From contig JABHBL010000102.1 in assembly GCA_018673925.1 (NCBI GenBank), positions 62,001-126,000 of the forward strand: 64,000 nt of DNA, in the 5' to 3' direction. The position numbers and the translations under genes were made by a program. Shown piece by piece: positions 52,109-62,473 of this stretch; the stretch's first letter is position 1; every line of letters begins with the position of its first letter. The stretch comes from Fidelibacterota bacterium. GTDB taxonomy: Bacteria; Fidelibacterota; UBA8477; JABMPR01. The notes below the pieces were generated by a model. It did no database searches. It was not told the DNA's origin and saw nothing but the letters and a program-made list of their open reading frames with translations.

Positions 52109-52123
52109 ATTCTTGTCTTTCCT

Positions 52124-52660
52124 TTAGGACTGAATCAGTGTTTGTCTGATACGTGCTAGTTTACTGGAGAGGGAGGCATCCAAAATGGTATTGCCAACTC
52201 GTAATGTTAAACCACCTAGAATATCCTGATTTACTTCTGCAGTAAAATCAGCTTTCGAGGCTGTGACTGTTTGTACAGCCTGGCGAATGCGATCAATAGT
52301 TGAATCTGCTAATTTGCTGGTACTGACGGCATGCACCTTCACCTGATCACTACGAGTATAAAAAGCAGTTTCCAGGCTATGCATGATCATTCCCAACAAT
52401 TTCATATCCCGTTCATCACCTAATTGGGCAATAAATGCCTGATTGATGGGATGCAGATCAGGATACACTTTGCCAAGCAGTTGAATTTTATCGGCGGCTT
52501 CAACTTTGGTCGAGGCCAAAAATGCCTTCAGCGCCGGTTCCTGCCGATATCTGCCATAGAACGATTTCATTGAGCGATATACTGGCTCAAGAGCATCCTT
52601 CATTTCAGCGATATTTAATAGTAGGTTGGCGTACTGACGGCTTTTTGCTGATGTGCGCAT
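52124..52660 (-). CDS. atpH: F-type ATP synthase delta subunit
   Basis: Position in operon; C-terminal GGLTLRVGNTILDASLSSKLARIRQTL. Confidence 0.93.
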   Translation of the reverse strand: MRTSAKSRQYANLLLNIAEMKDALEPVYRSMKSFYGRYRQEPALKAFLASTKVEAADKIQLLGKVYPDLHPINQAFIAQLGDERDMKLLGMIMHSLETAFYTRSDQVKVHAVSTSKLADSTIDRIRQAVQTVTASKADFTAEVNQDILGGLTLRVGNTILDASLSSKLARIRQTLIQS

Positions 52661-53154
52661 TAATTCTTTCCGTAATCCTTGAGAGCATCTTCTATGAGAC
52701 GTTCGTTGTCTTCCACAGTAAGTGATTTTGCGACAATCTTTTCAGCAGCAGCCATTGAAATATCCACAATCTGAGTCCGGATTTCAGCAATCGCTTTTTC
52801 GCGTTCTGCGACAATCTGAACTTCAGCCTGTTTAAGAATCCCGGCAGATTTGTCCTGAGCTTCATTGAGAATTTCAGTTTTCATCCGCTCAGCGGTTTCT
52901 TTACCAGCAGCCACAATGTTTTGGGCTTCCTGTCGAGCTTTGGCTACCATCGCTTCATATTCACCGGCAACCTTATCAGCTTCTTTACGAGCTGCTTCAG
53001 CTTCCTCAAGTGATTCACGTATGAAATTTTCGCGACTTTCCAGCGCTTTGATCATGGGTTTCCAGGCTTTGGTACCGAGGATCACCAACACAGCAATGAA
53101 GGTGATCCAGGTCCAAATCATTAAGCCTGTGTCAAACCGTAGCAGGTTTTCCAT
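52660..53154 (-). CDS. atpF: F-type ATP synthase b subunit
   Basis: N-terminal TM then long charged helix; operon position. Confidence 0.94.
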   Translation of the reverse strand: MENLLRFDTGLMIWTWITFIAVLVILGTKAWKPMIKALESRENFIRESLEEAEAARKEADKVAGEYEAMVAKARQEAQNIVAAGKETAERMKTEILNEAQDKSAGILKQAEVQIVAEREKAIAEIRTQIVDISMAAAEKIVAKSLTVEDNERLIEDALKDYGKN

Positions 53155-53185
53155 AGTTCCTCCGAAGGAGAGTTTTCAGGCTTTC

Positions 53186-53404
53186 TTATTTCAGAGCGAT
53201 GAGGAGAGCTACAACCTCACCGATAATTGCAACACCTTCAAGCAGGAAGAGTGGCAAGTTTACGGCACCAGTAATACTGGCAGCGGCTTCAGGCTGACGA
53301 GCAATACCTGCAGCAGCGGCTGCGGCCAATTTTCCAATTCCAAGGCCTGCGCCAATAACGATCATACCTGCACCAATTGCGGCACCTAGATAAGCAAATT
53401 CCAT
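53186..53404 (-). CDS. atpE: F-type ATP synthase c subunit
   Basis: Two-TM hairpin with GIARQPEA loop and TM2 glutamate (LFLLEGVAII). Confidence 0.96.
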   Translation of the reverse strand: MEFAYLGAAIGAGMIVIGAGLGIGKLAAAAAAGIARQPEAAASITGAVNLPLFLLEGVAIIGEVVALLIALK

Positions 53405-53542
53405 TTTAAAACTCCTTCGTGTGTGTTTCTACCAGCATAGTCTCACTGCTACATACATGTCTCATATCCCTGAACTGAGTATGAGCATTTAGAGCATAGT
53501 TGATAGAAGGTTTATATTTTTTGTTGTTAAAGATCAAAACTA

Positions 53543-54361
53543 TTAATGATGTGGGTGAATTGACTGACCAATGAACACAGATGAAAGCAATGTGAACACG
53601 TAGGCCTGAACAATACTCACGATAATCTCTAAAAAGGTAATACCCACATTCAAAGCGACGGAAGCAACGCCCACATAGGCATTGTGAAGTAGAAATATGG
53701 GCGCAAAAATAGCCAGCATGGCAATATGTCCTGCAGTCATGTTAGCAGCCAGTCGCATGGTCAATGCGAAGGGTCTCACAAACATACTCAAAATCTCAAT
53801 TGGTATCAGAATGATGTACACGGCTTTTGGTAGACCACCAGGAACCAGATTTTTCCAATGCTTAAAGAAGCCATGTTCCAGGATGCCTGCAACAATAATG
53901 GCTATGAATGTGATTAAAGCCAGGGAGGCCGTCACATTGATATTGCCAGTTGCAGTAGTTCCACCATGTCCATGATTGATATAATTAAAGAAGGGCATGA
54001 GACCGAGAAAATTCATAGTCAGGATAAGAAAGAAAAAGGACATCACTAGAGGTCCCCATTTTAATACATGATTCTTTCCGACGGTAGGAATGAGAATCCC
54101 AGTCCTGACAAAGTCGACGACATACTCAAAAGCATTTGAAAAACCACTGGGAACTGGACGCGCTTCTTTACGATACCGTCTGGTTGCGTAGAGGGCAGCT
54201 GAAACGAGCAAGCCAGCAGCAATCCAGAGCATGATAACGTGTTTGGTGATAGAAAGATCAACACCGAAAAGTTCAAAATGAATCATCACATCGCTGTTAG
54301 CGACATGCTCAATGATTTTATCCCCAATATTGTTACTGGTTCCGTGGCCAGGTGCAGCCAT
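53543..54361 (-). CDS. atpB: F-type ATP synthase a subunit
   Basis: MFVRPFALTMRLAANMTAGH with essential Arg; start set at MAAPGHG. Confidence 0.94.
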   Translation of the reverse strand: MAAPGHGTSNNIGDKIIEHVANSDVMIHFELFGVDLSITKHVIMLWIAAGLLVSAALYATRRYRKEARPVPSGFSNAFEYVVDFVRTGILIPTVGKNHVLKWGPLVMSFFFLILTMNFLGLMPFFNYINHGHGGTTATGNINVTASLALITFIAIIVAGILEHGFFKHWKNLVPGGLPKAVYIILIPIEILSMFVRPFALTMRLAANMTAGHIAMLAIFAPIFLLHNAYVGVASVALNVGITFLEIIVSIVQAYVFTLLSSVFIGQSIHPHH

Positions 54362-54753
54362 CAAGAATTCTCCCCTGTTTTTTGTGCGCTTCTTGCCATA
54401 AAAAGCGGCCAATAATAAGCTTCGACCCCATGCCACGCAAGAAAGTTTATAACTAATGTTACAATAAATGTCACATTATCTAAAGTCCCTGCTTTCACGA
54501 GGATAGCTGACCATATCCCCAGCAGAATAACCTTAAAGAAAAAGCCCACAATATTTATTTTTTGAAGGTTTTGAGCATCATTTGTTTTTGAATATTCTGC
54601 CCAGAGCAAAAGTCCGCCACTTATCAGCACTGGAATAATGGCCCCTGCGAGCACGGATTTCACTAATTCGGGATGTCCAACGAAGAGCAAAGCCAGGAGT
54701 GCTAAACCATTTAAAATCAGGGCTGAAACCCCTAATATCTGCCAAGCTTTCAT
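54361..54753 (-). CDS. ATP synthase-associated membrane protein (AtpI-like)
   Basis: Four predicted TM segments, position between atpZ-like gene and atpB. Confidence 0.65.
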   Translation of the reverse strand: MKAWQILGVSALILNGLALLALLFVGHPELVKSVLAGAIIPVLISGGLLLWAEYSKTNDAQNLQKINIVGFFFKVILLGIWSAILVKAGTLDNVTFIVTLVINFLAWHGVEAYYWPLFMARSAQKTGENS

Positions 54754-54953
54754 TGATCTCCATCTTTCATATAGAGGCTCTTATAAAGCTCATACATTCC
54801 AATAACTACGCCCAATAAGGCTCCAGTAAGAACACCATACTGAGGCCAACCCATTTTTTCATCGATAAAATATCCGATAGCTCCGAGGCCCAAAACACTC
54901 CCGGTCATGGTAGAAGCCGCTGCCATATACTTTCCGGAACCGTCAGATTTCAA
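54750..54953 (-). CDS. AtpZ/AtpI family small membrane protein
   Basis: LGAIGYFIDEKMGWPQYGVLTGALLGVVIGMYELYK. Confidence 0.78.
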   Translation of the reverse strand: MKSDGSGKYMAAASTMTGSVLGLGAIGYFIDEKMGWPQYGVLTGALLGVVIGMYELYKSLYMKDGDQ

Positions 54954-54959
54954 GTGTGA

Positions 54960-55337
54960 CTAGATCTCTTCGCCGAGGGCTTCAAATTCATCAGAAGTGG
55001 AAGTTTCTGGAACCATTGAACTGCGACCATGGAAAACGGCTCCATCCTCAATGATAAGTCTGGTCGCAATAACATCGCCCTTCAGTCGCCCGGCTTTCCC
55101 CAGGGCTACCTTCCCCTTTACTTCTATATTGCCACCTACAATACCACCAATAATGGCATATTCCCCTTTGATACCCCCCTTGACAACACCTGACTCTGAA
55201 ACCGTAACAAAACCTGAAGCTTCAATGCTACCATCTACGGTCCCATTAATGTGTGCACTACCATTGATATTCATATCCCCAGAAATGTGAGTCCCCCGAC
55301 CGACAATAGTTTCAATGCGATGTATTCGATTGGCCAT
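54960..55337 (-). CDS. Bactofilin (polymer-forming cytoskeletal protein)
   Basis: ETIVGRGTHISGDMNINGSAHINGTVDGSIEASGFVTVSESGVVKGGIKGEYAIIGGIVGGNIEVKGKV; start at MANRIHR. Confidence 0.9.
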   Translation of the reverse strand: MANRIHRIETIVGRGTHISGDMNINGSAHINGTVDGSIEASGFVTVSESGVVKGGIKGEYAIIGGIVGGNIEVKGKVALGKAGRLKGDVIATRLIIEDGAVFHGRSSMVPETSTSDEFEALGEEI

Positions 55338-55338
55338 T

Positions 55339-56136
55339 CTATTTTTCCTTCTCAACAGCTGGAGCGCTTGTTTCGTTCAATTCAGTGATAAATGTGGCAG
55401 GATCAAGGGGCACCCCTTCGTACCAGATTTCAAAGTGAAGATGGGCACCTTCAGAGATGCCAGTATTGCCCATGATGGCAATAGGTTCAGCGCGATCCAC
55501 AACTTGCCTCTGGGTTACCAAATTTTGTTCATTGTGACCGTAAACAGTGAGATAGCCATTACCATGATCAATGATAATTGTATTCCCAAAGCGATAGGTC
55601 CAATCTGAGAATATCACATAGCCACGACCTGCGGCCTTTACTACCCGGTCTTCAATGGAGGACAGATCCAGTCCAAGATGATCCTGGCTAAAAAGTCCTT
55701 CTCTGACCTGAAATCCGGCATTTACAAAACCCTTAATAGGTAAGTAGGTCGGAAGGTCATCTAGTAAACCCATGGTTTCAAAAGGCGAGAGCTCCCAATT
55801 GTCCTCAAAGGAGGCACTGTCCCCTGCATCTGCACGGAGGTTATAATGACTCCCCAGGGTACTTTCTATGAAATGATTGATCTCTTCAATGCGTTTGGCA
55901 TTCTTTAATAATCCAGCAACTTCCTGTCTTTCACTAAGGAGATAATCATTTTCTCGCTTAATCTCCCGATACTCCAGTGCTTTGGGTAGGTAATAGGTCG
56001 AAAATAGGATAATACCGGCCAAAAGCACAAGAATGAGCAATTTGAGGATATTAACTGCATTCGCCGTGATTGAATAGGTTTTGCCATTGGTTTCGTTATC
56101 CGGTAGGATGAGTATGGTATATTTTTCGTGCTTCAT
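55339..56136 (-). CDS. M23 family metallopeptidase
   Basis: DHLGLDLSS, YGHNEQNLV, GAHLHFEIWYEGVPLDP; N-terminal TM. Confidence 0.9.
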   Translation of the reverse strand: MKHEKYTILILPDNETNGKTYSITANAVNILKLLILVLLAGIILFSTYYLPKALEYREIKRENDYLLSERQEVAGLLKNAKRIEEINHFIESTLGSHYNLRADAGDSASFEDNWELSPFETMGLLDDLPTYLPIKGFVNAGFQVREGLFSQDHLGLDLSSIEDRVVKAAGRGYVIFSDWTYRFGNTIIIDHGNGYLTVYGHNEQNLVTQRQVVDRAEPIAIMGNTGISEGAHLHFEIWYEGVPLDPATFITELNETSAPAVEKEK

Positions 56137-56190
56137 GATTTCTTGTTTCTATCTATTCCTGTTGGTGGGGATTGTTCCGGATACAGATTT

Positions 56191-57084
56191 CTATTTTTTC
56201 ATAGACTCGAACAGTTCCAGTAACCGCTCAAGATCTTCATCACCAAAATACTCGACTTCAATAATCCCCTTCTTAGGACCCGCCTTAATCTGTACACGAG
56301 TTCCCAGAACTGTCATGAGGGATTCTTCACTTCGAGTTAAAAAAACTGATTTTTTAGGGGGAGATTTCTTTTTTTTCGCTTTAACAGGAGTTTTATCCTT
56401 AAGCTTTTTGACATAGTTTTCAGTTTCGCGAACACTCATGTTGTTCCTGCGAACCTGTTGGAAGATGTGAATCATTTCTTTTTCTGAATCAAGCCCAAGA
56501 AGTGCTCTGGCATGACCGGCTGATACGACCAGGTTTTTTAAGGCAACTTTAATTTCTGCAGGTAGCTTCAAGAGGCGCATCGCGTTGGTGACCGCTGCCC
56601 GGCTTTTGCCAATATTTTCGGCAATTTCCTCGTGTGAGAGATCGTACTTTTCGGATAGAAGTGAGTAAGCTTCAGCCTCTTCAAGGGGATTCAAGTTGTC
56701 CCTTTGTAAATTTTCAATGAGAGCTAATTCCATCATATCCACATCTTTTTCCACTGTAAGAATGTGAATTGGAATTGTCTCTAAACCCAATTCCTGGCAA
56801 GCTCTCAGACGTCTTTCCCCGGCGATGAGTTCATATTCACCATTGACTTCGCGAACTGTGATGGGCTGTATCAGACCTTTGGATTTAATTGATGCTTTGA
56901 GATCCTCAAATGCCTGAACTGCTTTTTCTGAATCAAAATCTTTTCTCGGTTGAAAAGGATTTGGTCGAATATCGTTAGGCGAAACTGAGAGGGAGGAAAC
57001 AGATGATTCTTCAGGTGCACCGAGGGAATCAAGAATTGCATCCAGACCCCGTCCAAGTCTTTTTGGGACTTCAGGCATTTTCAA
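56191..57084 (-). CDS. parB: ParB-family chromosome partitioning protein
   Basis: [53 protein letters not shown]. Confidence 0.95.
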   Translation of the reverse strand: MKMPEVPKRLGRGLDAILDSLGAPEESSVSSLSVSPNDIRPNPFQPRKDFDSEKAVQAFEDLKASIKSKGLIQPITVREVNGEYELIAGERRLRACQELGLETIPIHILTVEKDVDMMELALIENLQRDNLNPLEEAEAYSLLSEKYDLSHEEIAENIGKSRAAVTNAMRLLKLPAEIKVALKNLVVSAGHARALLGLDSEKEMIHIFQQVRRNNMSVRETENYVKKLKDKTPVKAKKKKSPPKKSVFLTRSEESLMTVLGTRVQIKAGPKKGIIEVEYFGDEDLERLLELFESMKK

Positions 57085-57832
57085 GCACCTCTTCTACCAG
57101 ATTCATATAGTTAGCAGCACCGACAGAATTAGCATCGTACAACATAATGGGTTTTCCATAACTCGGTGATTCACTCAAGCGAACATTACGGTTGATATAC
57201 GTCTTGTAAACTCGTTCCTTAAAATAGGTTTTTACTTCTTCAACAACCTGCTTACTCAAATTGAGTCGACTATCATACATGGTCATCAGGACACCTTCAA
57301 TAACCAGCGCTTTATTGATTGTCTTTTGAACGCGGCGTACAGTGTTCAGAAGCTGACCCAGGCCCTCAAGGGCATAATATTCACATTGAATTGGAATCAG
57401 AATTGAATGAGCAGCGGTAAGTGCGTTTAATGTGAGTAGACCGAGAGAAGGTGGACAATCAATAATGATGAAATCATAATTCTCTTCAATTTCAGCAACT
57501 GCCTCTTTCAGAATGCGTTCCCTGGCGATGGCCGAAACCAGTTCAACTTCTGCACCAACCAGCGAAGGGCTTGATGGCACAAGATCCAGAAATGGTAATT
57601 CGCTTTTATGCATGATATCAATAATAGTTGCCTGATTAAGCAACACTTGATAGATGCTCTGACCATCCACCCGCACGGGGTGTCCAAGTCCAGCCGTAGA
57701 GTTTGCCTGGGGGTCTAAATCGATAAGTAGGGTCTTTTTCTCAGTTACAGCCAAACCTGCAGCCAGGTTGACTGAAGTTGTCGTTTTCCCCACACCCCCC
57801 TTTTGATTCACGATGGCTATTATTTTTGCCAT
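57071..57832 (-). CDS. parA: ParA-family ATPase
   Basis: [58 protein letters not shown]. Confidence 0.96.
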   Translation of the reverse strand: MAKIIAIVNQKGGVGKTTTSVNLAAGLAVTEKKTLLIDLDPQANSTAGLGHPVRVDGQSIYQVLLNQATIIDIMHKSELPFLDLVPSSPSLVGAEVELVSAIARERILKEAVAEIEENYDFIIIDCPPSLGLLTLNALTAAHSILIPIQCEYYALEGLGQLLNTVRRVQKTINKALVIEGVLMTMYDSRLNLSKQVVEEVKTYFKERVYKTYINRNVRLSESPSYGKPIMLYDANSVGAANYMNLVEEVLENA

Positions 57833-57921
57833 AAGATATTGTTTTTTAAAGACCTTTAGTAATTATGTTCAGGCTTTGAATATAGTTGGCCTGTATCCTA
57901 AAAACAACGTGTAGCTGAGTA

Positions 57922-58824
57922 TCAATCTGCATTAGAATTGAAAACCCTCTTCCTCAATATTTCAGGCATCGAAACTGAGAGAATAATTATCACAGCACCA
58001 GTTAATGCAGCGCTTGATAGTTCTTCTCCCAGGAGTACCCACCCCCAAATGCTTGCTAAGATTGGAATGAGAAATGTTGTGTAGCTCATTTTTACAATTG
58101 GGACCCGCTTAACCAACCAGAAATACATGGTAAACCCAATGGCGGAACCGAAAATTGCGAGATAGGCTGTGGCTCCCACGGTGACGACATCCAATACCAC
58201 ATGCTCCCAGGGTTCAACAATAAGGCCAGTGATAAGCAGCAAAGTCGCTCCGATGAGCATGGCCGATGCATTCGCAGCTACGGGATCAAGATTATTCCCT
58301 TCCCTTTTGAACAATACATTGGGATATGCTGCTGCCAGGATGGAAAGCAAGATGACCACCATGCCTTTCGCCGTCTGTGGATCGAAGTCTGCCCCCTTGA
58401 GATCAAAAATAAATAATGTGCCTATGATTGATCCAACGAGGCTAAATATGCTCGAAGCATTAATTTTTTCATTCACCAGCATCCGATGAGCGAATACAGC
58501 TATCATTACAGGTAAGGTCGCCCAAAGGATTGAAGTGATATTGCTATCAACAAATTGCATCCCCCAATAGGTCAGGCCATATCCAAAAAAGAAGTTACCT
58601 ATCCCCAGGGTCAGAATGACATGTCTATCCTCCCGTCGAGGCAAAATCGGCCTCTTGCGCCATTTCTGAAACAGGACCAGAACCAGACCTGCCAGCAGGA
58701 ACCTTATAGAAGCCATTAGAAATGGCGTATCACCAACACTCACTTTGATGGCGATCCAGGTACTGCCCCAGATCAGAACGAGAGTAATGTATAAAAAGGG
58801 AACGATATAAGAGGACATTTTCAC
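57922..58824 (-). CDS. EamA/DMT family transporter
   Basis: Ten predicted TM segments; LVLIWGSTWIAIKV and WGWVLLGEELS. Confidence 0.88.
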   Translation of the reverse strand: MKMSSYIVPFLYITLVLIWGSTWIAIKVSVGDTPFLMASIRFLLAGLVLVLFQKWRKRPILPRREDRHVILTLGIGNFFFGYGLTYWGMQFVDSNITSILWATLPVMIAVFAHRMLVNEKINASSIFSLVGSIIGTLFIFDLKGADFDPQTAKGMVVILLSILAAAYPNVLFKREGNNLDPVAANASAMLIGATLLLITGLIVEPWEHVVLDVVTVGATAYLAIFGSAIGFTMYFWLVKRVPIVKMSYTTFLIPILASIWGWVLLGEELSSAALTGAVIIILSVSMPEILRKRVFNSNAD

Positions 58825-59212
58825 GCGGAGAAATTAGCGTGGTTCTGTCTTTTGACTATGTAAATGTTTGGGTATACCAAGATTTGCAGCTGGTTTCTCA
58901 ATCAAAGGATTCAGCCTTTCCAAATCTGGGAAGAGCTGCCGATGTATTCAATTATTTATCAGGATTTTCAACTCATGAATCATCATTTTTTAATTTTTCA
59001 GGAAGAAGATTCCCAAAATATTTTGCTGAGTTTGTTGATGAAATTTAAAGCTTCAACACAGGTTCAAATATCCCAACTCCTTACAGACAAAGGTCTACGT
59101 GTAATTCTCGTTCATTATATGCTACTATTAACTTCTATTAGTAAACACTACTAACACTATGTGCTTTTAATATTTCTCACTCATTTCGGCATGTATATCG
59201 CAAAGCTAGATT

Positions 59213-59695
59213 TTGAAATATAGATTTGTTATGAATGCAATAGACATAAAAGAGCGCCTCTCAGATAAAACCAGACCGGTATTCGCTATTGGTGTGGCTG
59301 CCGACCTGGTGGGTGTTTCTGTCCACACCTTGCGAATGTACGAGACTGCAGGTCTTATCATTCCACAACGTACAAAATCCAAACGCCGTCTCTATTCCCA
59401 ATCAGATATCGAAAGACTTCAATGCATCCGCGTCATGATCGAAGATCGCGGATTCAATCTGGCAGGGATTAAAGGGATGATGTCCATGGCTCCCTGCTGG
59501 GAGATCAAAGGTTGCAGTGAGGCAGATCGTGCCTCCTGCGATGCATACAAATCATCATTAGAACCATGTTGGATGGTAAAGTCGACAACTTCAGCATGTC
59601 AGGACGAAGAATGTTCTGAATGCCCTGTTTATCGTGAGGTAACGACCTGTCATAACATGAAATCCTATTTACAAGAACATTGGAAGAACGCATGA
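59213..59695 (+). CDS. MerR-family regulator with Cys-rich C-terminal domain
   Basis: FAIGVAADLVGVSVHTLRMYETAGLIIPQRTKSKRRLYSQSDIERLQ; C-terminal PCWEIKGC...SCDAYKSSLEPCW...ACQDEECSECPVYREVTTC. Track ORF start retained; a later Met is possible. Confidence 0.85.
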   Translation: MKYRFVMNAIDIKERLSDKTRPVFAIGVAADLVGVSVHTLRMYETAGLIIPQRTKSKRRLYSQSDIERLQCIRVMIEDRGFNLAGIKGMMSMAPCWEIKGCSEADRASCDAYKSSLEPCWMVKSTTSACQDEECSECPVYREVTTCHNMKSYLQEHWKNA

Positions 59696-61935
59696 GTACT
59701 AACATGAATCGCCGCGATTTTATAAAAGTCGCAGGTATGGGTGCCGGAAGCCTGGCCTTTGCCACACCCCTGTTTGATTTCTCCAAGGGAGAAATCTTAG
59801 CTCCTGACACAGTTCCCGGCATGTATGCCAAAAGAACTCCTACCTACTGTGAGATATGTTTCTGGAAGTGTGCAGGTTGGGTACATACCAATGAAGAGGG
59901 TAAGATCTGGAAGGTCACTGGCCATGAAGATGATCCCCATTCGAATGGTCGACTGTGCCCCCGTGGTACAGGTGGTGTGGGTATGTACAACGATGAAGAC
60001 CGTTTAAAAACACCCCTCATCCGAACAGAAGTTGGCGGTGTTCAGACATTTCGTGAAGCATCATGGGATGAAGCATTCACCTATATCGCTGACGGGTTGA
60101 AAAAAGTTGCCAAGGAGCATGGACCTGAATGTACGGCCCTCTTCTCCCACGGTTCAGGTGGCAAATATTTTGGTGACCTGTTAAAAGCCTTTGGATCCAA
60201 TAATATTACAGCGCCTTCCTACGCCCAGTGTCGTGGACCTAGAGAGGTTGGCTTTTTTGCCACTTATGGTGAAGGTGTTGGATCACCAGAGCGGGTAGAT
60301 ATCAGGGATACGCGTTGTTTGGTTCTTATTGGTTCACATTTTGGCGAAAACATGCACAATGGCCCAGTTCAGGAGATCGCTCAGGCAACGGCCAAAGGTG
60401 CTTCCATTATTACTGTAGATCCACGCTTTTCCACGGTGGCTAGTAAATCAAAATTCTGGCTGCCTATCAAACCAGCCACAGACATGGCACTCCTACTGGC
60501 CTGGATGCACGTCATTATCAATGAAGGTCTTTATGATAAAGACTATGTTGAAAAGTATACCTATGGTTTTGATGATCTAAAAGCTCACGTCGCTACTATG
60601 ACGCCTGAATGGGCCTATGGACTCACCACCATCAAACCAGAAACCATACGTGAGACTGCCCGGGAAATGGCCAATGCCAGCCCACGGGTTATCATTCACC
60701 CCGGACGTCACGTCACCTGGTATGGTGATGATACTCAGCGATTAAGAGCAGTGGCTATGCTAAACGCACTGTTGGGTTCATGGGGACGTAGAGGTGGTTA
60801 TTACAACCCTGAAAAAGTAAAATTCAAAAGCTATCCACATCCTCCCTTCCCCAAGCCAACCCGAACCTGGAAAGATGCCTTCCCTGGAAAATACAAGTTG
60901 GCTGGATTGTCTCTCGCTTCGGGAATTTGTGATGCAACAATTCCTACTGTAGAGCGGGATTGTTCATTTAAAGCCTGGATTGTCAATGGCACCAATTTGA
61001 TCCATACCTTACCCAACCAGGCCAATACCATTAAAGCCATTCAATCTCTTGACCTGATGGTAGTTGTTGATACAATGCCAATGGAAATCACTGGTTATGC
61101 AGATGTGATTTTACCTGAATGTACCTACCTGGAACGCTATGATAACATTCGTGTAAGTCCACACCGGGAGCCTACCCTGGCTCTACGTATGCCAGCAGCT
61201 GAACCAAAACACAATACCAAACCAGCTTGGTGGATGGCCAAAGGTATTGCTGATAAAATGGGTCTGGGTCATTTCTTTCCATGGAATGATATCGAAGAGA
61301 AATTGGATTGGGAATTGAAGCAGGTAGGTTCCTCTCTGGAAGAAATGAAGCGTTTGGGAGTTAAGAAACTGGACCGTTCCTATGACGATCTCTATCCCAT
61401 GGAAAATCTCGAAGATTTTGAATTCAATACCAACACCGGTAAAATTGAGCTTTACTCAACGGCAATGGAAGATGAGGGCTATGATCCTCTGCCAAAATAT
61501 AAAGCACATGAAGAGCCACCAGAAGGCTACTATCGCCTCATTTATGGTCGCGCTCCTATGCACACTTTTAGTCGCACTGCCAACAACCCAAATCTTACTG
61601 ATCTCATGGATGAGAACAGTGTCTGGGTAAATCCAAAGGTTGCCAAAGAATGGGATCTGAAAAATGATCAGTATTTGTGGCTGGAAAACCAGGATGGCGT
61701 TGTCAGCAAGACCCCCATCAAGGTGCGGGTCACGGAACGTATCCGCTTTGATAGTGTGTACATGGTTCATGGTTTTGGACATACCAATAAAAAACTAACC
61801 CGGGCACACGGTCGTGGTGCCAGTGATGCTGATTTGATCACACGAGTACATATTGATCCTGAAATGGGTGGCACAGGTATGCGGGGTAATTTCGTCACCT
61901 TCCGTTTTGAAGCTGGAGAGGAGGTGTCATCATGA
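59692..61935 (+). CDS. Psr/Phs-like molybdopterin oxidoreductase catalytic subunit (Tat signal)
   Basis: NRRDFIKVAGMGAGSLAFA; CEICFWKCAGWVHTNEEGKIWKVTGHEDDPHSNGRLCPRG; ATG overlaps the upstream stop. Confidence 0.88.
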   Translation: MSTNMNRRDFIKVAGMGAGSLAFATPLFDFSKGEILAPDTVPGMYAKRTPTYCEICFWKCAGWVHTNEEGKIWKVTGHEDDPHSNGRLCPRGTGGVGMYNDEDRLKTPLIRTEVGGVQTFREASWDEAFTYIADGLKKVAKEHGPECTALFSHGSGGKYFGDLLKAFGSNNITAPSYAQCRGPREVGFFATYGEGVGSPERVDIRDTRCLVLIGSHFGENMHNGPVQEIAQATAKGASIITVDPRFSTVASKSKFWLPIKPATDMALLLAWMHVIINEGLYDKDYVEKYTYGFDDLKAHVATMTPEWAYGLTTIKPETIRETAREMANASPRVIIHPGRHVTWYGDDTQRLRAVAMLNALLGSWGRRGGYYNPEKVKFKSYPHPPFPKPTRTWKDAFPGKYKLAGLSLASGICDATIPTVERDCSFKAWIVNGTNLIHTLPNQANTIKAIQSLDLMVVVDTMPMEITGYADVILPECTYLERYDNIRVSPHREPTLALRMPAAEPKHNTKPAWWMAKGIADKMGLGHFFPWNDIEEKLDWELKQVGSSLEEMKRLGVKKLDRSYDDLYPMENLEDFEFNTNTGKIELYSTAMEDEGYDPLPKYKAHEEPPEGYYRLIYGRAPMHTFSRTANNPNLTDLMDENSVWVNPKVAKEWDLKNDQYLWLENQDGVVSKTPIKVRVTERIRFDSVYMVHGFGHTNKKLTRAHGRGASDADLITRVHIDPEMGGTGMRGNFVTFRFEAGEEVSS

Positions 61936-62465
61936 GATATGCTATGGCTGTAGACACCCTTAAATGCGTGGGTTGTAGCGATTGTGTCGTAGCCTGCCAG
62001 ACTGAAAATGATGTTCCCATTGGTCACTGTCGGGATTGGATTGTCGAAAAGACCACCGGTACTTATCCAGAGCTCCAGTTGGAGATTCGCTCCGAACGTT
62101 GTAATCATTGTGCCAATGCTCCCTGTGTGAGGACTTGTCCCACAGAGGCCAGTCATTATGCCGAGGGTGGCATCGTGCTGGTTGAAGAAAGCGAATGTAT
62201 CGGTTGTAAGGCTTGTATCACATCCTGTCCTTACGATGCTCGCTTTATTCATCCAGAAGGCTATGTCGATAAATGTACATTTTGCATCCACAGGGTTGAG
62301 AAAGGCCAGAATCCAGCTTGCGTCTCTGTCTGTCCCACCCACGCCATGATCTTTGGTGATCTGGATGACCCAAACAGCGACATTTCTCGAGCAATGGCTA
62401 CTCGCAAATGGAAATCACTCATTCCCGAAGCTGGGACTGACCCCAAAGTATTCTACCTGATATAG
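61932..62465 (+). CDS. 4Fe-4S ferredoxin subunit (PsrB/DmsB-like)
   Basis: CVGCSDCVVACQTEN, CNHCANAPCVRTCPTEA, CIGCKACITSCPYDARF, CTFCIHRVEKGQNPACVSVCPTHA. Confidence 0.94.
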   Translation: MRYAMAVDTLKCVGCSDCVVACQTENDVPIGHCRDWIVEKTTGTYPELQLEIRSERCNHCANAPCVRTCPTEASHYAEGGIVLVEESECIGCKACITSCPYDARFIHPEGYVDKCTFCIHRVEKGQNPACVSVCPTHAMIFGDLDDPNSDISRAMATRKWKSLIPEAGTDPKVFYLI

Positions 62466-62473
62466 AGGTTTTT

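Noticed and set aside
54960-56136. Bactofilin next to M23 peptidase as a new pairing
   Set aside because: Bactofilin/M23 gene pairs are already described in bacteria, so not reported as novel.
56191-57832. ParAB as sign of an integrated plasmid
   Set aside because: Neighbours are the ATP synthase operon, bactofilin and M23 peptidase; a chromosomal ParAB is the simpler reading. No parS consensus palindrome was noticed by eye.
58839-59154. Overlapping 69- and 96-aa ORFs between the EamA transporter and MerR genes
   Set aside because: Two competing frames, no motif, low-quality starts; treated as intergenic.
61767-62342. 191-aa minus-strand ORF
   Set aside because: Antisense shadow of the molybdoenzyme/ferredoxin genes; the ferredoxin Cys motifs fix the coding strand.
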